Source: Paenibacillus sp. 1781tsa1 (lineage in GTDB: Bacteria > Bacillota > Bacilli > Paenibacillales > Paenibacillaceae). From it: a DNA stretch of 64,000 nucleotides. How positions within the stretch are numbered: the stretch's first letter is position 1; each line of letters opens with the position of its first letter. The notes under the pieces were generated by a model, which made no database searches, had not been told where the DNA came from, and was given only the letters and a program-made list of their open reading frames with translations. Both the position numbers and the translations under genes were made by a program. Location of the stretch: assembly GCF_024159265.1 (NCBI RefSeq), contig NZ_JAMYWY010000001.1:868001-932000 (forward strand), read 5' to 3'. Shown here in pieces: positions 16,460-24,495 of the stretch.

Positions 16460-17753
16460 TCGATCAGATTTGCTGGAGCGGACCTTGTTATGTTTGCAGC
16501 ATCAAGAGGCCGATAAGTCCTTATTTGAAGTGATTGTCTGTGACGATGGCTCAAGTGATGATACGCAAAAGGTTGCCTGTTCTTTTGAATCGTACCTGGA
16601 TTTGAGATATTGTTATCAAACGGATCTGGGATTTCGGGCAGGAACTGCGCGTAATATGGGACTGCACCTTGCCAAGCATGAGATATGTGTATATCTGGAT
16701 ACTGGGGTGTTGATCGGTGCCGATCTCATTCGTAATATCATTGATTTTCATAGTCGATATAAAGGTACGGTGGGCTTAGGTACGGTTCATGGCATGAATC
16801 AAAAGGATGATCAACATCCAATCGCTAGATATCTGCAATCGATTGCTTTGTCGGAACATCCGGAGGCTTGCCTGCGTAATCCAATGCTGAAGACCTATCC
16901 GGATTCCAGACAAATGCGGTTCGACTTTTACGAAAATGACCTGGATCGAAGTTCTGCTCCGTGGTCGTTTTTTTGGACAAGTATGGTTTCAGTGGAGACC
17001 CGTATATTGAGAGACATTGGTGGATTTGATGAATCTTTTCAAGGTTGGGGGCACGAAGATCTGGAATTGGGTTACCGGTTGTGGAAAGCAGGCGTGCATT
17101 TCCGTGCGGACCCTTCGCTCCGAGCCCTCCATCTGCCTCATGAACAATTCAATCCTGTGCAGATGACGAGCCGGAAGAATCATTTACATTTTGTCAGGCT
17201 GCATCAGGAGCTTCCCGTTGAGCTGTCTTATGTAAACGAGACTTTAAATTATGAAATGTTGCTTGCGCAGTTTAATGTAGCTGATCAATATCTTCCCCAA
17301 GATTATGATTACATTGAACCAAGCGACATTGATTCTAACCAAGAAGGTAGACGATTAGCAGTAGGATACATGTCCTCTCCGTTCATCGACAGGTTGAGCA
17401 TTACGGATGTATTTGCGTGTAATCAGCAGAATGCTGAACTCATTCGAACGGAGCGACCTGCTGTTCACACCGACTACAAAGCAGGTTTTGTCAATTTTTG
17501 TGAGGATGATTACTATCAAATGGCCTTGATTACGGATGTCTGGAAAGTTATTCCGCTGACCCTGCTGATCGTCCTGCTGGATGAACTGCTACGCATCGCT
17601 AAGCAAGTCTATCTCCTGGACACAACGGGTCTAAGTCTTGAAATGTTGCCTATTGTTGGCGAACAGTTACCGACTGGCTTTAATGCAGAACCAATCAGAC
17701 GCATTGGCAAGACGGGTGTATATGATATAACACGTCTTGCTATGACGACTTAG
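16422..17753 (+). CDS. GT2 glycosyltransferase with GT7C-like motif
   Basis: A 443-residue protein. Residues 1-270 are a GT-A family 2 domain: VTVIIPTYNRSDLLERTL, then VCDDGSSDDT, then FRAGTARNMGL, then the GGFDESFQGWGHEDLELGYR motif shared with KfoC-type chondroitin polymerases and galactosyltransferases. The metal-binding DXD position reads DTG (near residue 93), a variant. The last ~170 residues match nothing I know. AGAGGAGG lies eight bases before ATG 16422; GTG 16413 overlaps that site. It is the last gene of the island. With the upstream GT-B enzyme it could build a disaccharide on the peptide. SunS of the sublancin pathway is a GT2 precedent for peptide glycosylation, but the similarity is only at family level. 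Confidence 0.87.
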   Translation: MGMGVTVIIPTYNRSDLLERTLLCLQHQEADKSLFEVIVCDDGSSDDTQKVACSFESYLDLRYCYQTDLGFRAGTARNMGLHLAKHEICVYLDTGVLIGADLIRNIIDFHSRYKGTVGLGTVHGMNQKDDQHPIARYLQSIALSEHPEACLRNPMLKTYPDSRQMRFDFYENDLDRSSAPWSFFWTSMVSVETRILRDIGGFDESFQGWGHEDLELGYRLWKAGVHFRADPSLRALHLPHEQFNPVQMTSRKNHLHFVRLHQELPVELSYVNETLNYEMLLAQFNVADQYLPQDYDYIEPSDIDSNQEGRRLAVGYMSSPFIDRLSITDVFACNQQNAELIRTERPAVHTDYKAGFVNFCEDDYYQMALITDVWKVIPLTLLIVLLDELLRIAKQVYLLDTTGLSLEMLPIVGEQLPTGFNAEPIRRIGKTGVYDITRLAMTT

Positions 17754-17831
17754 TTATTTCTTATATCCCTGCTTGTCTATTGCGATCAGCCTTCGTGCAG
17801 CCGATTTGCTATATGGAAGCTGATGAATGTA

Positions 17832-17880
17832 TACAAGAAAGAGCCCTGCAGGTTGTAGATGTGCAGGGTTCTTTCTTGTA
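17832..17880. terminator. Strong bidirectional terminator closing the cluster
   Basis: TACAAGAAAGAGCCCTGCA (17832-17850) pairs with TGCAGGGTTCTTTCTTGTA (17862-17880), 19 pairs with one G-U. T-rich and A-rich arms give U-tracts both ways. It separates the GT2 gene from the convergent carboxylesterase gene. Confidence 0.85.
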
Positions 17881-17913
17881 ACCTGTGTGTTTGGACAAGT
17901 AATTCGGTATATT

Positions 17914-19449
17914 TTATACAGAGAGTTCGTGCTGCTTTTTGAAATACTGCTCAATTACAAATTCAAGCACAGGTCCAGGGTTAATCTGTTGTAATTGAGA
18001 CTGATCGCCAAATTCCATGAGATACGGCTGTTCCGTAGTACAAGGAATCCAATGAGGCATCCGTTTTCCGGTGGAATCTGAACCGTTCGGGTCACCTGTA
18101 GCAATAAAATTGGACAAATAATTGCACATCTGGCGGGCCAGATCATAATGTTTTCCAGTGAAAGGCCGCCAGCATTTGGCCAGTGTCTCGAAGAAGAACC
18201 ACAGATCGACGGAGTGGAATGTTCCCGGCTGGTCCCATCCCGGAATCTCGGCGTCGAAGTTATAATAATAGAGAGGCGTTTCAGACGCATGACCGCTGTT
18301 CGCGCGGATGGCGAGCAGAATGGCATGTTGGATCATGCGGACCGATGCCTGTTGCAGGGCATGCTCGAATTGGCCGGTATCAGCCTCACATAGCTGCAAA
18401 AAGGCAGGAGCATCCTCGCCGAACAGCTCCGCAGCCATCTGTTTCAGTTCTTCCAGATTGGCTGCGGCGGGACGGGTCCAGAATTCGGAAGACGTATGCC
18501 CCAGCATTACGGGGATCGCCTCGCGCTCCTGCTGAACAAAACGAGTAAACGAATCGCCTGCGCAGAATTGTTCGTCGATGACGGTTCCCCAGAAGCTTTT
18601 ATATTCGAGTGCTTTGTCACGGAGAAATTCAGCATCCAGTTGTCTCGCCTCAGCCAGGGAGGATACGCCCAGGAAGTCGAAAAATGCAACCCCGGCCTGC
18701 TCTGCATCCCGCAGTGTGGAACGGATAGAAGGCACGCGGACCTTCGGGTACAACTCTGTAGCCATACCGCTCATGATGACGGCTCGCTGGAACAAACCTT
18801 TATTTTGCGGAGAGGTCATTTGGCTGAGTACACTTCCCCCGCCTGCCGACTGTCCACCGATCGTGATCTGGTCTGGATTACCGCCAAAGGCGGCAATGTT
18901 GCGTTTGACCCACTGCGTGCCCGCTTGCTGATCGAGATGACCGAAGTTGGCGGGTGCATGGGGGGATTCGGCGCTAATCTCGGGATGACACAGGAAACCA
19001 AAGGCATTCAGCCGATAATTAATCGTCACGACGACAATACCTCTACGAGCGATTCGCTCGCCGTCAAATTCCATTTCGGCCGTATGGCCGACTTGTAAGC
19101 CCCCGCCAAAGTACCAGACAAAGACAGGTAACTTCTCGTCCGTGCGCTTGGCGGGTGTCCAGACATTTAGATACAGACAATCCTCGTCCATGGGCAGATC
19201 GGGGTCAACGGCCCATTCGCGGGTATAGATATTGTTATCATCGATGACTGTTGGGGCTTGCATGGAGATAGGGGCAAAATCAAAAGCTTGCAGTATGCCT
19301 TCCCAGTTCGACTGCGGCTGCGGAGCACGCCAGCGGTTCTCACCTACAGGAGGTGCAGCAAAGGGAATTCCTTTAAAGCTGGTAATCCGCGGGTCCGCCG
19401 CGGGCAATCCTTGCACTTGTCCATGTTCTACCGTAACCATTCTAAGCAT
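17914..19449 (-). CDS. Type-B carboxylesterase
   Basis: A 511-residue alpha/beta hydrolase of the carboxylesterase/para-nitrobenzyl esterase family. The nucleophile elbow GGQSAGG gives Ser201, and NYRLNAFGF and EDCLYLNVW are family hallmarks. The oxyanion-hole motif is WYFGGGLQVG rather than the usual HGGG. A GTFHSVDLWFFF segment in the C-terminal part probably carries the catalytic His. There is no signal peptide, so it is cytoplasmic. Family enzymes cleave small carboxylic esters; next to an AraC regulator and an alpha-galactosidase it might remove acyl groups from imported sugars, which is inference. GAGAGGAG lies nine bases before ATG 19449. Confidence 0.9.
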   Translation of the reverse strand: MLRMVTVEHGQVQGLPAADPRITSFKGIPFAAPPVGENRWRAPQPQSNWEGILQAFDFAPISMQAPTVIDDNNIYTREWAVDPDLPMDEDCLYLNVWTPAKRTDEKLPVFVWYFGGGLQVGHTAEMEFDGERIARRGIVVVTINYRLNAFGFLCHPEISAESPHAPANFGHLDQQAGTQWVKRNIAAFGGNPDQITIGGQSAGGGSVLSQMTSPQNKGLFQRAVIMSGMATELYPKVRVPSIRSTLRDAEQAGVAFFDFLGVSSLAEARQLDAEFLRDKALEYKSFWGTVIDEQFCAGDSFTRFVQQEREAIPVMLGHTSSEFWTRPAAANLEELKQMAAELFGEDAPAFLQLCEADTGQFEHALQQASVRMIQHAILLAIRANSGHASETPLYYYNFDAEIPGWDQPGTFHSVDLWFFFETLAKCWRPFTGKHYDLARQMCNYLSNFIATGDPNGSDSTGKRMPHWIPCTTEQPYLMEFGDQSQLQQINPGPVLEFVIEQYFKKQHELSV

Positions 19450-19564
19450 CACAACATTCTCCTCTCTGGATTAAGCATGCATAACGATACCTGACCATCT
19501 GATCACGATATATAAGATAAACCGAACGCCAGAACAAGGCTGCTATAGAAAGGGGGAATCAGGG

Positions 19565-20374
19565 TTGAATCCGATTTGGCATGAGAGCAATAGAGCCAGT
19601 AATTTGTACTTTATCAGCGGTGGTCACAAGCCAGCTAATTCTCATCAATGGGGGCCAGGCGTGCGTGACGTTTATGCGCTGCACTATATTATCCGCGGTC
19701 AAGGGACGCTGGAGACGGGGGGCCGCGATTTTCGGTTAGTTACGGGGGAAAGCTTTATCATATTTCCGCAAAAGGAGATTTATTATTATCCAGACCCGCA
19801 AGATCCATGGGAGTACGTCTGGGTGGAGTTTAGCGGTGAGGATGCCGGGCGGTTGCTGGGGCTGACGCAGCTTTCAGAGGCACAACCCGTGGTGACGATT
19901 TCACCGGAGACACTGGAGCCTTTTTTTCACCTTGCCTGGAACGCAGGTGCATCATCCTATGAATTGCTGCGGGCTGATGCGCGTTTGCGTCTGTTGCTCT
20001 CCTACTATATGGAGCATTATCCGAAGGAGCCGCAGGTGGACGCCAAGGATTATGTCTGGCTGGCGAGAAAGTACATCGAGCAGAACTACTGGAAGCCGAC
20101 ACTGACCGTCACGGAGATTGTAAAGGCAGTTAATCTGGAGCGCAGCTATTTGTTTCGTCTGTTTAAGGGAGCAACCGGCAAGTCTGTTCTGGAGTATATT
20201 ACCTCCTGCCGAATCCAGCGCGCCTGTGAGTTGCTGAAGACATCAGGTCTACCGATTCAATCGGTAGCCTACTCAGTCGGCTACAATGATCCGTTATATT
20301 TTTCCAAAGTATTCAAAAAATTAACTTCACATACGCCAACAGCATACATGATGCTGCACCAGACCGAGGCATAA
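19565..20374 (+). CDS. AraC family transcriptional regulator
   Basis: A 269-residue regulator with an AraC-type cupin sensor in residues 1-150 (LHYIIRGQGTLETGG, FIIFPQKEIYYYPDP) and two helix-turn-helix motifs in residues 165-265 (TVTEIVKAVNLERSYLFRLFK; IQSVAYSVGYNDPLYFSKVFK). The start is TTG 19565, with AAAGGGGG about nine bases upstream. It is divergent from the carboxylesterase gene and ends two bases before the end of the convergent small Cys-rich gene. The placement suggests it controls the esterase and/or the alpha-galactosidase, with a sugar as the likely inducer. Confidence 0.9.
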   Translation: MNPIWHESNRASNLYFISGGHKPANSHQWGPGVRDVYALHYIIRGQGTLETGGRDFRLVTGESFIIFPQKEIYYYPDPQDPWEYVWVEFSGEDAGRLLGLTQLSEAQPVVTISPETLEPFFHLAWNAGASSYELLRADARLRLLLSYYMEHYPKEPQVDAKDYVWLARKYIEQNYWKPTLTVTEIVKAVNLERSYLFRLFKGATGKSVLEYITSCRIQRACELLKTSGLPIQSVAYSVGYNDPLYFSKVFKKLTSHTPTAYMMLHQTEA

Positions 20375-20376
20375 CG

Positions 20377-20580
20377 TTAACGGAACAGGGCACAGTTCCC
20401 AGACTCTCGAAAATAACGTATCAGCTTCTCAATAGGTTCGCGTCCACTGTTCAGCTTCACTCCAAGACAATCAATACATAGAAATTGCTGGGCGGAGCGC
20501 GAGATCAATTTGAGGTAGATGCCAACATCGTCGGAAGAGAGCGGAACCTGACAGGAAGTGCACAGGCGATGTTGAGCCAT
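20377..20580 (-). CDS. Small CxxC-CxxC protein coupled to GH27
   Basis: A 67-residue protein with two cysteine pairs, CTSC near the start and CIDC in the middle, which look like a zinc-binding knuckle. A basic, aromatic C-terminus follows (PIEKLIRYFRESGNCALFR). I recall similar short proteins in clostridia and paenibacilli with no assigned function. Its ATG follows the stop codon of the alpha-galactosidase directly, with no gap and no strong RBS, so it is probably translated by coupling. A regulatory or chaperone-like role is possible, but nothing in the sequence proves it. Confidence 0.65.
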   Translation of the reverse strand: MAQHRLCTSCQVPLSSDDVGIYLKLISRSAQQFLCIDCLGVKLNSGREPIEKLIRYFRESGNCALFR

Positions 20581-21744
20581 CTATTTCACCAGTTTGGCCC
20601 GGACGATGAGGCAATCATGTGCTGCGACAACGGGAGCGAAGCGTTCACGGAACACGCCAATCTCTTCATGTTCCCAGCAGTCGTACAGTGACAGAGCATA
20701 ACCGGCAGCGTAAGGCAGACCCATATCCCAAAATTGCAAAGACAACTCCCGCTGGCTGTCGCTGAGGTTGAAGAAGCCAATAGCCAGATCACCATCTGTG
20801 AGTACCTTCACCAGCATAAATACATCGTCTGTGTGAAACCATTGCGGCTCTGGTTTAATACGGTAAGCGCCGCGAGCTTCTACATCCTGGTTGATGGCAA
20901 GCAGGTCAGGATTCAGGAGAATATCTTTGGTGATCTGGTTAGCCTTGCGCACGTCGCATCCGATCATTAATGGGGAACCCATCATGGACCAGAGGGAGAA
21001 GTGGGTTTTATATTCGATGTCATTGCATCCGCCGATGCTGCCAATATAATCATTGTTGCTTCCACCGTACATACCAACGATTAGCATATCCATGTCGTTA
21101 TGGCAGAAGGAGCCGGTGTAGCTTTGTTTCCCCAATTGAGACAGGGCAAGTTCCTTCACTGAGTCCCAGTTGTCGCGGATATCGCCAGTGGAGCGGTACA
21201 TGTGGGCACCCGATTCCCGAATCCAGTCGTATACGTCGTCGGCTCCCCAGTTACAAGCGGAGAACAGGATATCGCGTCCGCAGTTTTTGAGCGCCAGGCT
21301 CATCCGTTTGTACAGCAGCTCGCCTGAGATATGTCGCGGCTTGAAGCAGTAATCATACTTCAAATAATCAACGCCCCATTCGGCAAAAAGGGCGGCATCC
21401 TGGAATTCATGCTCAAAGCTGCCTGGATACCCGGCACAAGTATGCGTACCCACGCATGAATACATGCCGAACTTTAGTCCTTTGCTATGGATATAGTCAG
21501 AGAGCGCTTTCATTCCACTGGGGAATTTCTCCGGGTCAGCCTCCAGATTGCCGCTCGCATCCCGTTCCTTCAGGCTCCAGCAATCATCGATTACGATATA
21601 CTCATAGCCAGCGGCCAGATAACCTTCCGATACGAATACATCAGCGACATCCCGAATTAATTGTTCGTTAATATCCCACGTAAAGGTATTCCACGAATTC
21701 CAGCCCAGAGCAGGGGCAAAGCCTAACACTTGATTGTTGCTCAT
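20581..21744 (-). CDS. GH27 alpha-galactosidase
   Basis: A 387-residue glycoside hydrolase family 27 enzyme that releases terminal alpha-galactose. The N-terminus has APALGWNSWNTF, followed by YIVIDDCW. The catalytic nucleophile is Asp131 in YLKYDYC, and the acid/base is Asp219 in HNDMDMLIVG. The C-terminal ~80 residues form the usual beta-sandwich. There is no signal peptide, so it acts on imported oligosaccharides such as melibiose or raffinose-type sugars. GAGGAAGG precedes the ATG. It is first in a two-gene unit with the small Cys-rich protein. Confidence 0.95.
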   Translation of the reverse strand: MSNNQVLGFAPALGWNSWNTFTWDINEQLIRDVADVFVSEGYLAAGYEYIVIDDCWSLKERDASGNLEADPEKFPSGMKALSDYIHSKGLKFGMYSCVGTHTCAGYPGSFEHEFQDAALFAEWGVDYLKYDYCFKPRHISGELLYKRMSLALKNCGRDILFSACNWGADDVYDWIRESGAHMYRSTGDIRDNWDSVKELALSQLGKQSYTGSFCHNDMDMLIVGMYGGSNNDYIGSIGGCNDIEYKTHFSLWSMMGSPLMIGCDVRKANQITKDILLNPDLLAINQDVEARGAYRIKPEPQWFHTDDVFMLVKVLTDGDLAIGFFNLSDSQRELSLQFWDMGLPYAAGYALSLYDCWEHEEIGVFRERFAPVVAAHDCLIVRAKLVK

Positions 21745-22258
21745 GATTTCGCATCCTTCCTCTTCTCAGTTTCGTTAACAATACTAAACTGAACATAAAC
21801 GATGAGCGACGTTTCCTACCATAGCTTAACGTTGCTTGGACATGGACATATGTTGCTCTGATGTGCTGAGAGGAATGATCACTTCAAATCAGACTTTGGA
21901 CAGGTATTCAGAAGTGTTCGGTAGAAGCATAAGAAAGGAAAAATGTCTGTCTGCTCAGAAGTTATATCTATCTTTTCGAGAATCTGTACGAAATGATGCT
22001 ATGGATGCTATGATCGGTAATAATGCTCAAACAGGTTGGCAGAGCAACAGGAAAATCTGAATAGTATTCTGTTCTTTCAGGAAAAATACTCCAGTGGCAA
22101 TTCATCATGCGAAAGGTAACAATCTCAATAGAACGATTATGCAGATGGCAGAATGGTTCGAATAGGTTAATGTGTAATTTTCCATCGGTTGTTCGTTAGA
22201 CATAAGTTTCTGTTGATATGATCAGATATATAAATTATAGGATGGGGAGTGTCACGAA
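21745..22258. other. Gene-free region between GH27 and the AlkD-like gene
   Basis: These 514 bases lie between divergent genes. Short open frames are present, including one of 74 codons at 21836-22060, but none has a convincing start site or composition. Promoters for both neighbours should lie here, but I could not pick clear boxes. Confidence 0.4.
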
Positions 22259-22966
22259 ATGAATCTAGATGAAGTGATGCAAGAGCTGGAAGCACTGGGT
22301 AAAGAACGAACGAAAAAAATCTACATCTCCAACGGTGCGCATGAACCGCTATTTGGCGTGGCAACCGGGGCGATGAAACCAATGGCGAAGCGGATCAAAA
22401 AGGATCAACCTTTGGCAGAGCAACTATATGCGACGGGGAATTATGATGCGATGTATTTTGCTGGCGTGATTGCCGATCCTCAAGCGATGACGGAAGCTGA
22501 TTTTGACCGTTGGATCGATGCTGCTTATTTTTACATGATCTCTGACTTCATCGTTGCCGTCACATTGGCAGAGACGGATATTGCTCAAGAAGTTTCGGAT
22601 AAGTGGATCGCGAGCGGAGACGAGCTGAAAATGTCAGCAGGATGGAGCTGTTACTGTTGGTTGCTCGGCAGTCGAAAGGATAGTGAGTTTTCTGAGAATA
22701 AACTGTCGGAGATGCTGGAACAGGTGAAAAAGACGATTCACGAATCTCCGGAACGAACGAAATATTCGATGAACAACTTCCTGTATACCGTTGCAACATC
22801 CTATCAACCGCTGCACGAACAGGCGGTGGAGACGGCCAAGGCTGTGGGACCTGTCGAAGTGAATAAGGACATGCCAAAGAGCAAGCTGCTGAATGCCTCC
22901 GAGAATATCCAAAAGGCAGTGGAAAAAGGGCGGACAGGGTTCAAACGTAAATATGTAAGATGTTAA
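22259..22966 (+). CDS. DNA alkylation repair (AlkD-like) protein
   Basis: A 235-residue all-helical protein matching the AlkD/DNA alkylation repair family of HEAT-like repeat glycosylases. Family-typical pieces are NGAHEPLFGVATGAMKPMAK and LYATGNYDAMYFAGVIADP in the first third and SAGWSCYCWLLG in the middle. Family members bind alkylated DNA and, in the AlkC/AlkD branches, remove 3- or 7-methylpurines. Activity of this branch is less certain. GGATGGGGAG lies upstream of the ATG. No adaptive-response partner gene is adjacent. Confidence 0.8.
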   Translation: MNLDEVMQELEALGKERTKKIYISNGAHEPLFGVATGAMKPMAKRIKKDQPLAEQLYATGNYDAMYFAGVIADPQAMTEADFDRWIDAAYFYMISDFIVAVTLAETDIAQEVSDKWIASGDELKMSAGWSCYCWLLGSRKDSEFSENKLSEMLEQVKKTIHESPERTKYSMNNFLYTVATSYQPLHEQAVETAKAVGPVEVNKDMPKSKLLNASENIQKAVEKGRTGFKRKYVRC

Positions 22967-23030
22967 TCGCAATCGCTGTAATGTGATAGACTAGAACATC
23001 AGGGATGTAACACATACAGGAGGTGCTCGC

Positions 23031-23069
23031 ATGCATGTAAAGAGTGTCTCCCTTTTTGTGTTGTTGTGA
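23031..23069 (+). CDS. 12-codon ORF with perfect Shine-Dalgarno
   Basis: AGGAGGTG lies six bases before an ATG that opens twelve codons (MHVKSVSLFVLL) and stops at 23067. This is one of the best ribosome binding sites in the window, yet it serves a very short frame 124 bases before the DUF4317 gene. It could be a regulatory leader peptide, a small membrane-active peptide, or the relic of a lost gene. Confidence 0.4.
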   Translation: MHVKSVSLFVLL

Positions 23070-23121
23070 ATATCACGTGCATATGTAACTGAAATCTAGC
23101 AACCGTCAAGCAACAAGTTAG

Positions 23122-23151
23122 TCAACAAATTCTCTGTCGATCCTTTATACT
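23122..23151 (+). promoter_or_regulatory. Possible promoter of the DUF4317 gene
   Basis: TCAACA (23122-23127), an 18-base spacer and TATACT (23146-23151) lie 42 bases before the DUF4317 ATG. The -10 box is good and the -35 box fair. Confidence 0.4.
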
Positions 23152-23192
23152 AATAAAGCCAGAAACATATCTAAGGAGTTGCCGAATCCAAT

Positions 23193-24377
23193 ATGAATAA
23201 AAAAGAAGTCGCGCATATACGCAAGCAGTTTAAACTCGATCACGATCTACTGAATATTTACGATATTCTCAATGTCTATATTACGAAGGAAACCAACGAG
23301 GTCTATCACTGGGAGCGTCACCCGTTCGAACTGGTGGACAGAGAGAAACAGGAGCTGTACATGGGCAATTTCAAAAAGTTGCTGACAGGCGATCTGGATC
23401 AGAAGCTGTTTGAGTTGAAGTTCCAGGAAGCGGCGGAGGACCCGGCTCAGGTACTGCTTCACCAGGCTCTGGTAACAGGTGATCCGGACGAATGGCAGGA
23501 TCTTATGCTGTTGCTCGTGGATCGAATGCTGGTGGATGCCAAGTATGAGCGAGACATGGTAGCTACGTTTGTGCGTGGACAGTATTATCTGCCGACCAAA
23601 GCTAGAAACGAAGCCACGGAAGAGAGCGAGAAGAATGAGGTGTTCGCCCATCCGTTCATTCTGTGTAGCGTGAACTCCACGGAGAAGCAGCGGAAAACGC
23701 TCTTGTTCGATTACGTGGAGAGAGAATTCAAATACAACATTATTGTCGATCCGATTATCAAATTAAGCACGCCAGAGCAAGGATTCCTGTACCCGAGCGT
23801 GACAGACAACTACTCCGATGTGAATCGTGTTCTATATTGCACAGGGAAATCCAATTTCCCGGACCCACATTTTGTTGAAAATGTATTGAATGGCGAGAGA
23901 TCCGTAACCGCATTGGAAGAACGGGCGATCTTCGAAGATATCGTCAAGGAAGTGGCCGGTGAACAGCTCGATTCAGCCACCATTGCACAGGTATATGAGG
24001 AGATCAACCGCGTTATCGAAATAAATGAAGAGTCCCATGAGGAAGAACCTCCGAAGCTGGATTATAAAGATCTGGAACGTGTACTGACCGCAAGTGGTGT
24101 GGAAGATCTGACGACGGAGAAAGTGGAACGTGCCTTCGAAACGATCGTGGACAACAAGAATTATGAGATGAAAGCAACCAGTGTTATGCCAAAGTTTACG
24201 TCCAAATCCATTAAGATTGAGACCAAGGTTGCTACGATTTCGGTTAGCCCGCAAGACCTGAGATATGTGAAGCAGGTGAACTATCAAGGCAGACGTTGCA
24301 TCATGATTGAAGTGGACGAAGATGTTGTGATTGAAGGATTTACACTTAATACCGAAAAACTTATAAATGAGGATTGA
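23193..24377 (+). CDS. DUF4317 family protein
   Basis: A 394-residue soluble, acidic protein beginning MNKKEVAHIRKQFKLDHDLL, with YITKETNEVYHWE, which I recognise as the DUF4317 family of Firmicutes. No function is known to me. No signal peptide or membrane segment is visible. Helical acidic stretches occupy residues 230-330 (QVYEEINRVIEINEESHEEE). The ribosome binding site AAGGAG is about 15 bases from the ATG, a long spacing, so translation may be modest. It appears to be transcribed alone, with a terminator downstream. Confidence 0.85.
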   Translation: MNKKEVAHIRKQFKLDHDLLNIYDILNVYITKETNEVYHWERHPFELVDREKQELYMGNFKKLLTGDLDQKLFELKFQEAAEDPAQVLLHQALVTGDPDEWQDLMLLLVDRMLVDAKYERDMVATFVRGQYYLPTKARNEATEESEKNEVFAHPFILCSVNSTEKQRKTLLFDYVEREFKYNIIVDPIIKLSTPEQGFLYPSVTDNYSDVNRVLYCTGKSNFPDPHFVENVLNGERSVTALEERAIFEDIVKEVAGEQLDSATIAQVYEEINRVIEINEESHEEEPPKLDYKDLERVLTASGVEDLTTEKVERAFETIVDNKNYEMKATSVMPKFTSKSIKIETKVATISVSPQDLRYVKQVNYQGRRCIMIEVDEDVVIEGFTLNTEKLINED

Positions 24378-24446
24378 TTGTAGACCATGATGAAGTAAAA
24401 TCATCGGACAAGTACGAATGAACGAATGAACGACCATCTATTGCAA

Positions 24447-24485
24447 AAAGCCCAAGCCTAGGCATTATGCCAAAGCTTGGGCTTT
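24447..24485. terminator. Bidirectional terminator
   Basis: AAAGCCCAAGC (24447-24457) pairs with GCTTGGGCTTT (24475-24485). It lies between the convergent DUF4317 and response-regulator genes and serves both. Confidence 0.85.
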
Positions 24486-24495
24486 CTTAATATTT

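Noticed and set aside
18496..19098. Open frame of 200 codons opposite the carboxylesterase gene
   Set aside because: The esterase has the full catalytic motif on the other strand; this frame has no family features.
21836..22060. 74-codon frame in the GH27/AlkD-like gap
   Set aside because: It has no good ribosome binding site and its composition is not protein-like.
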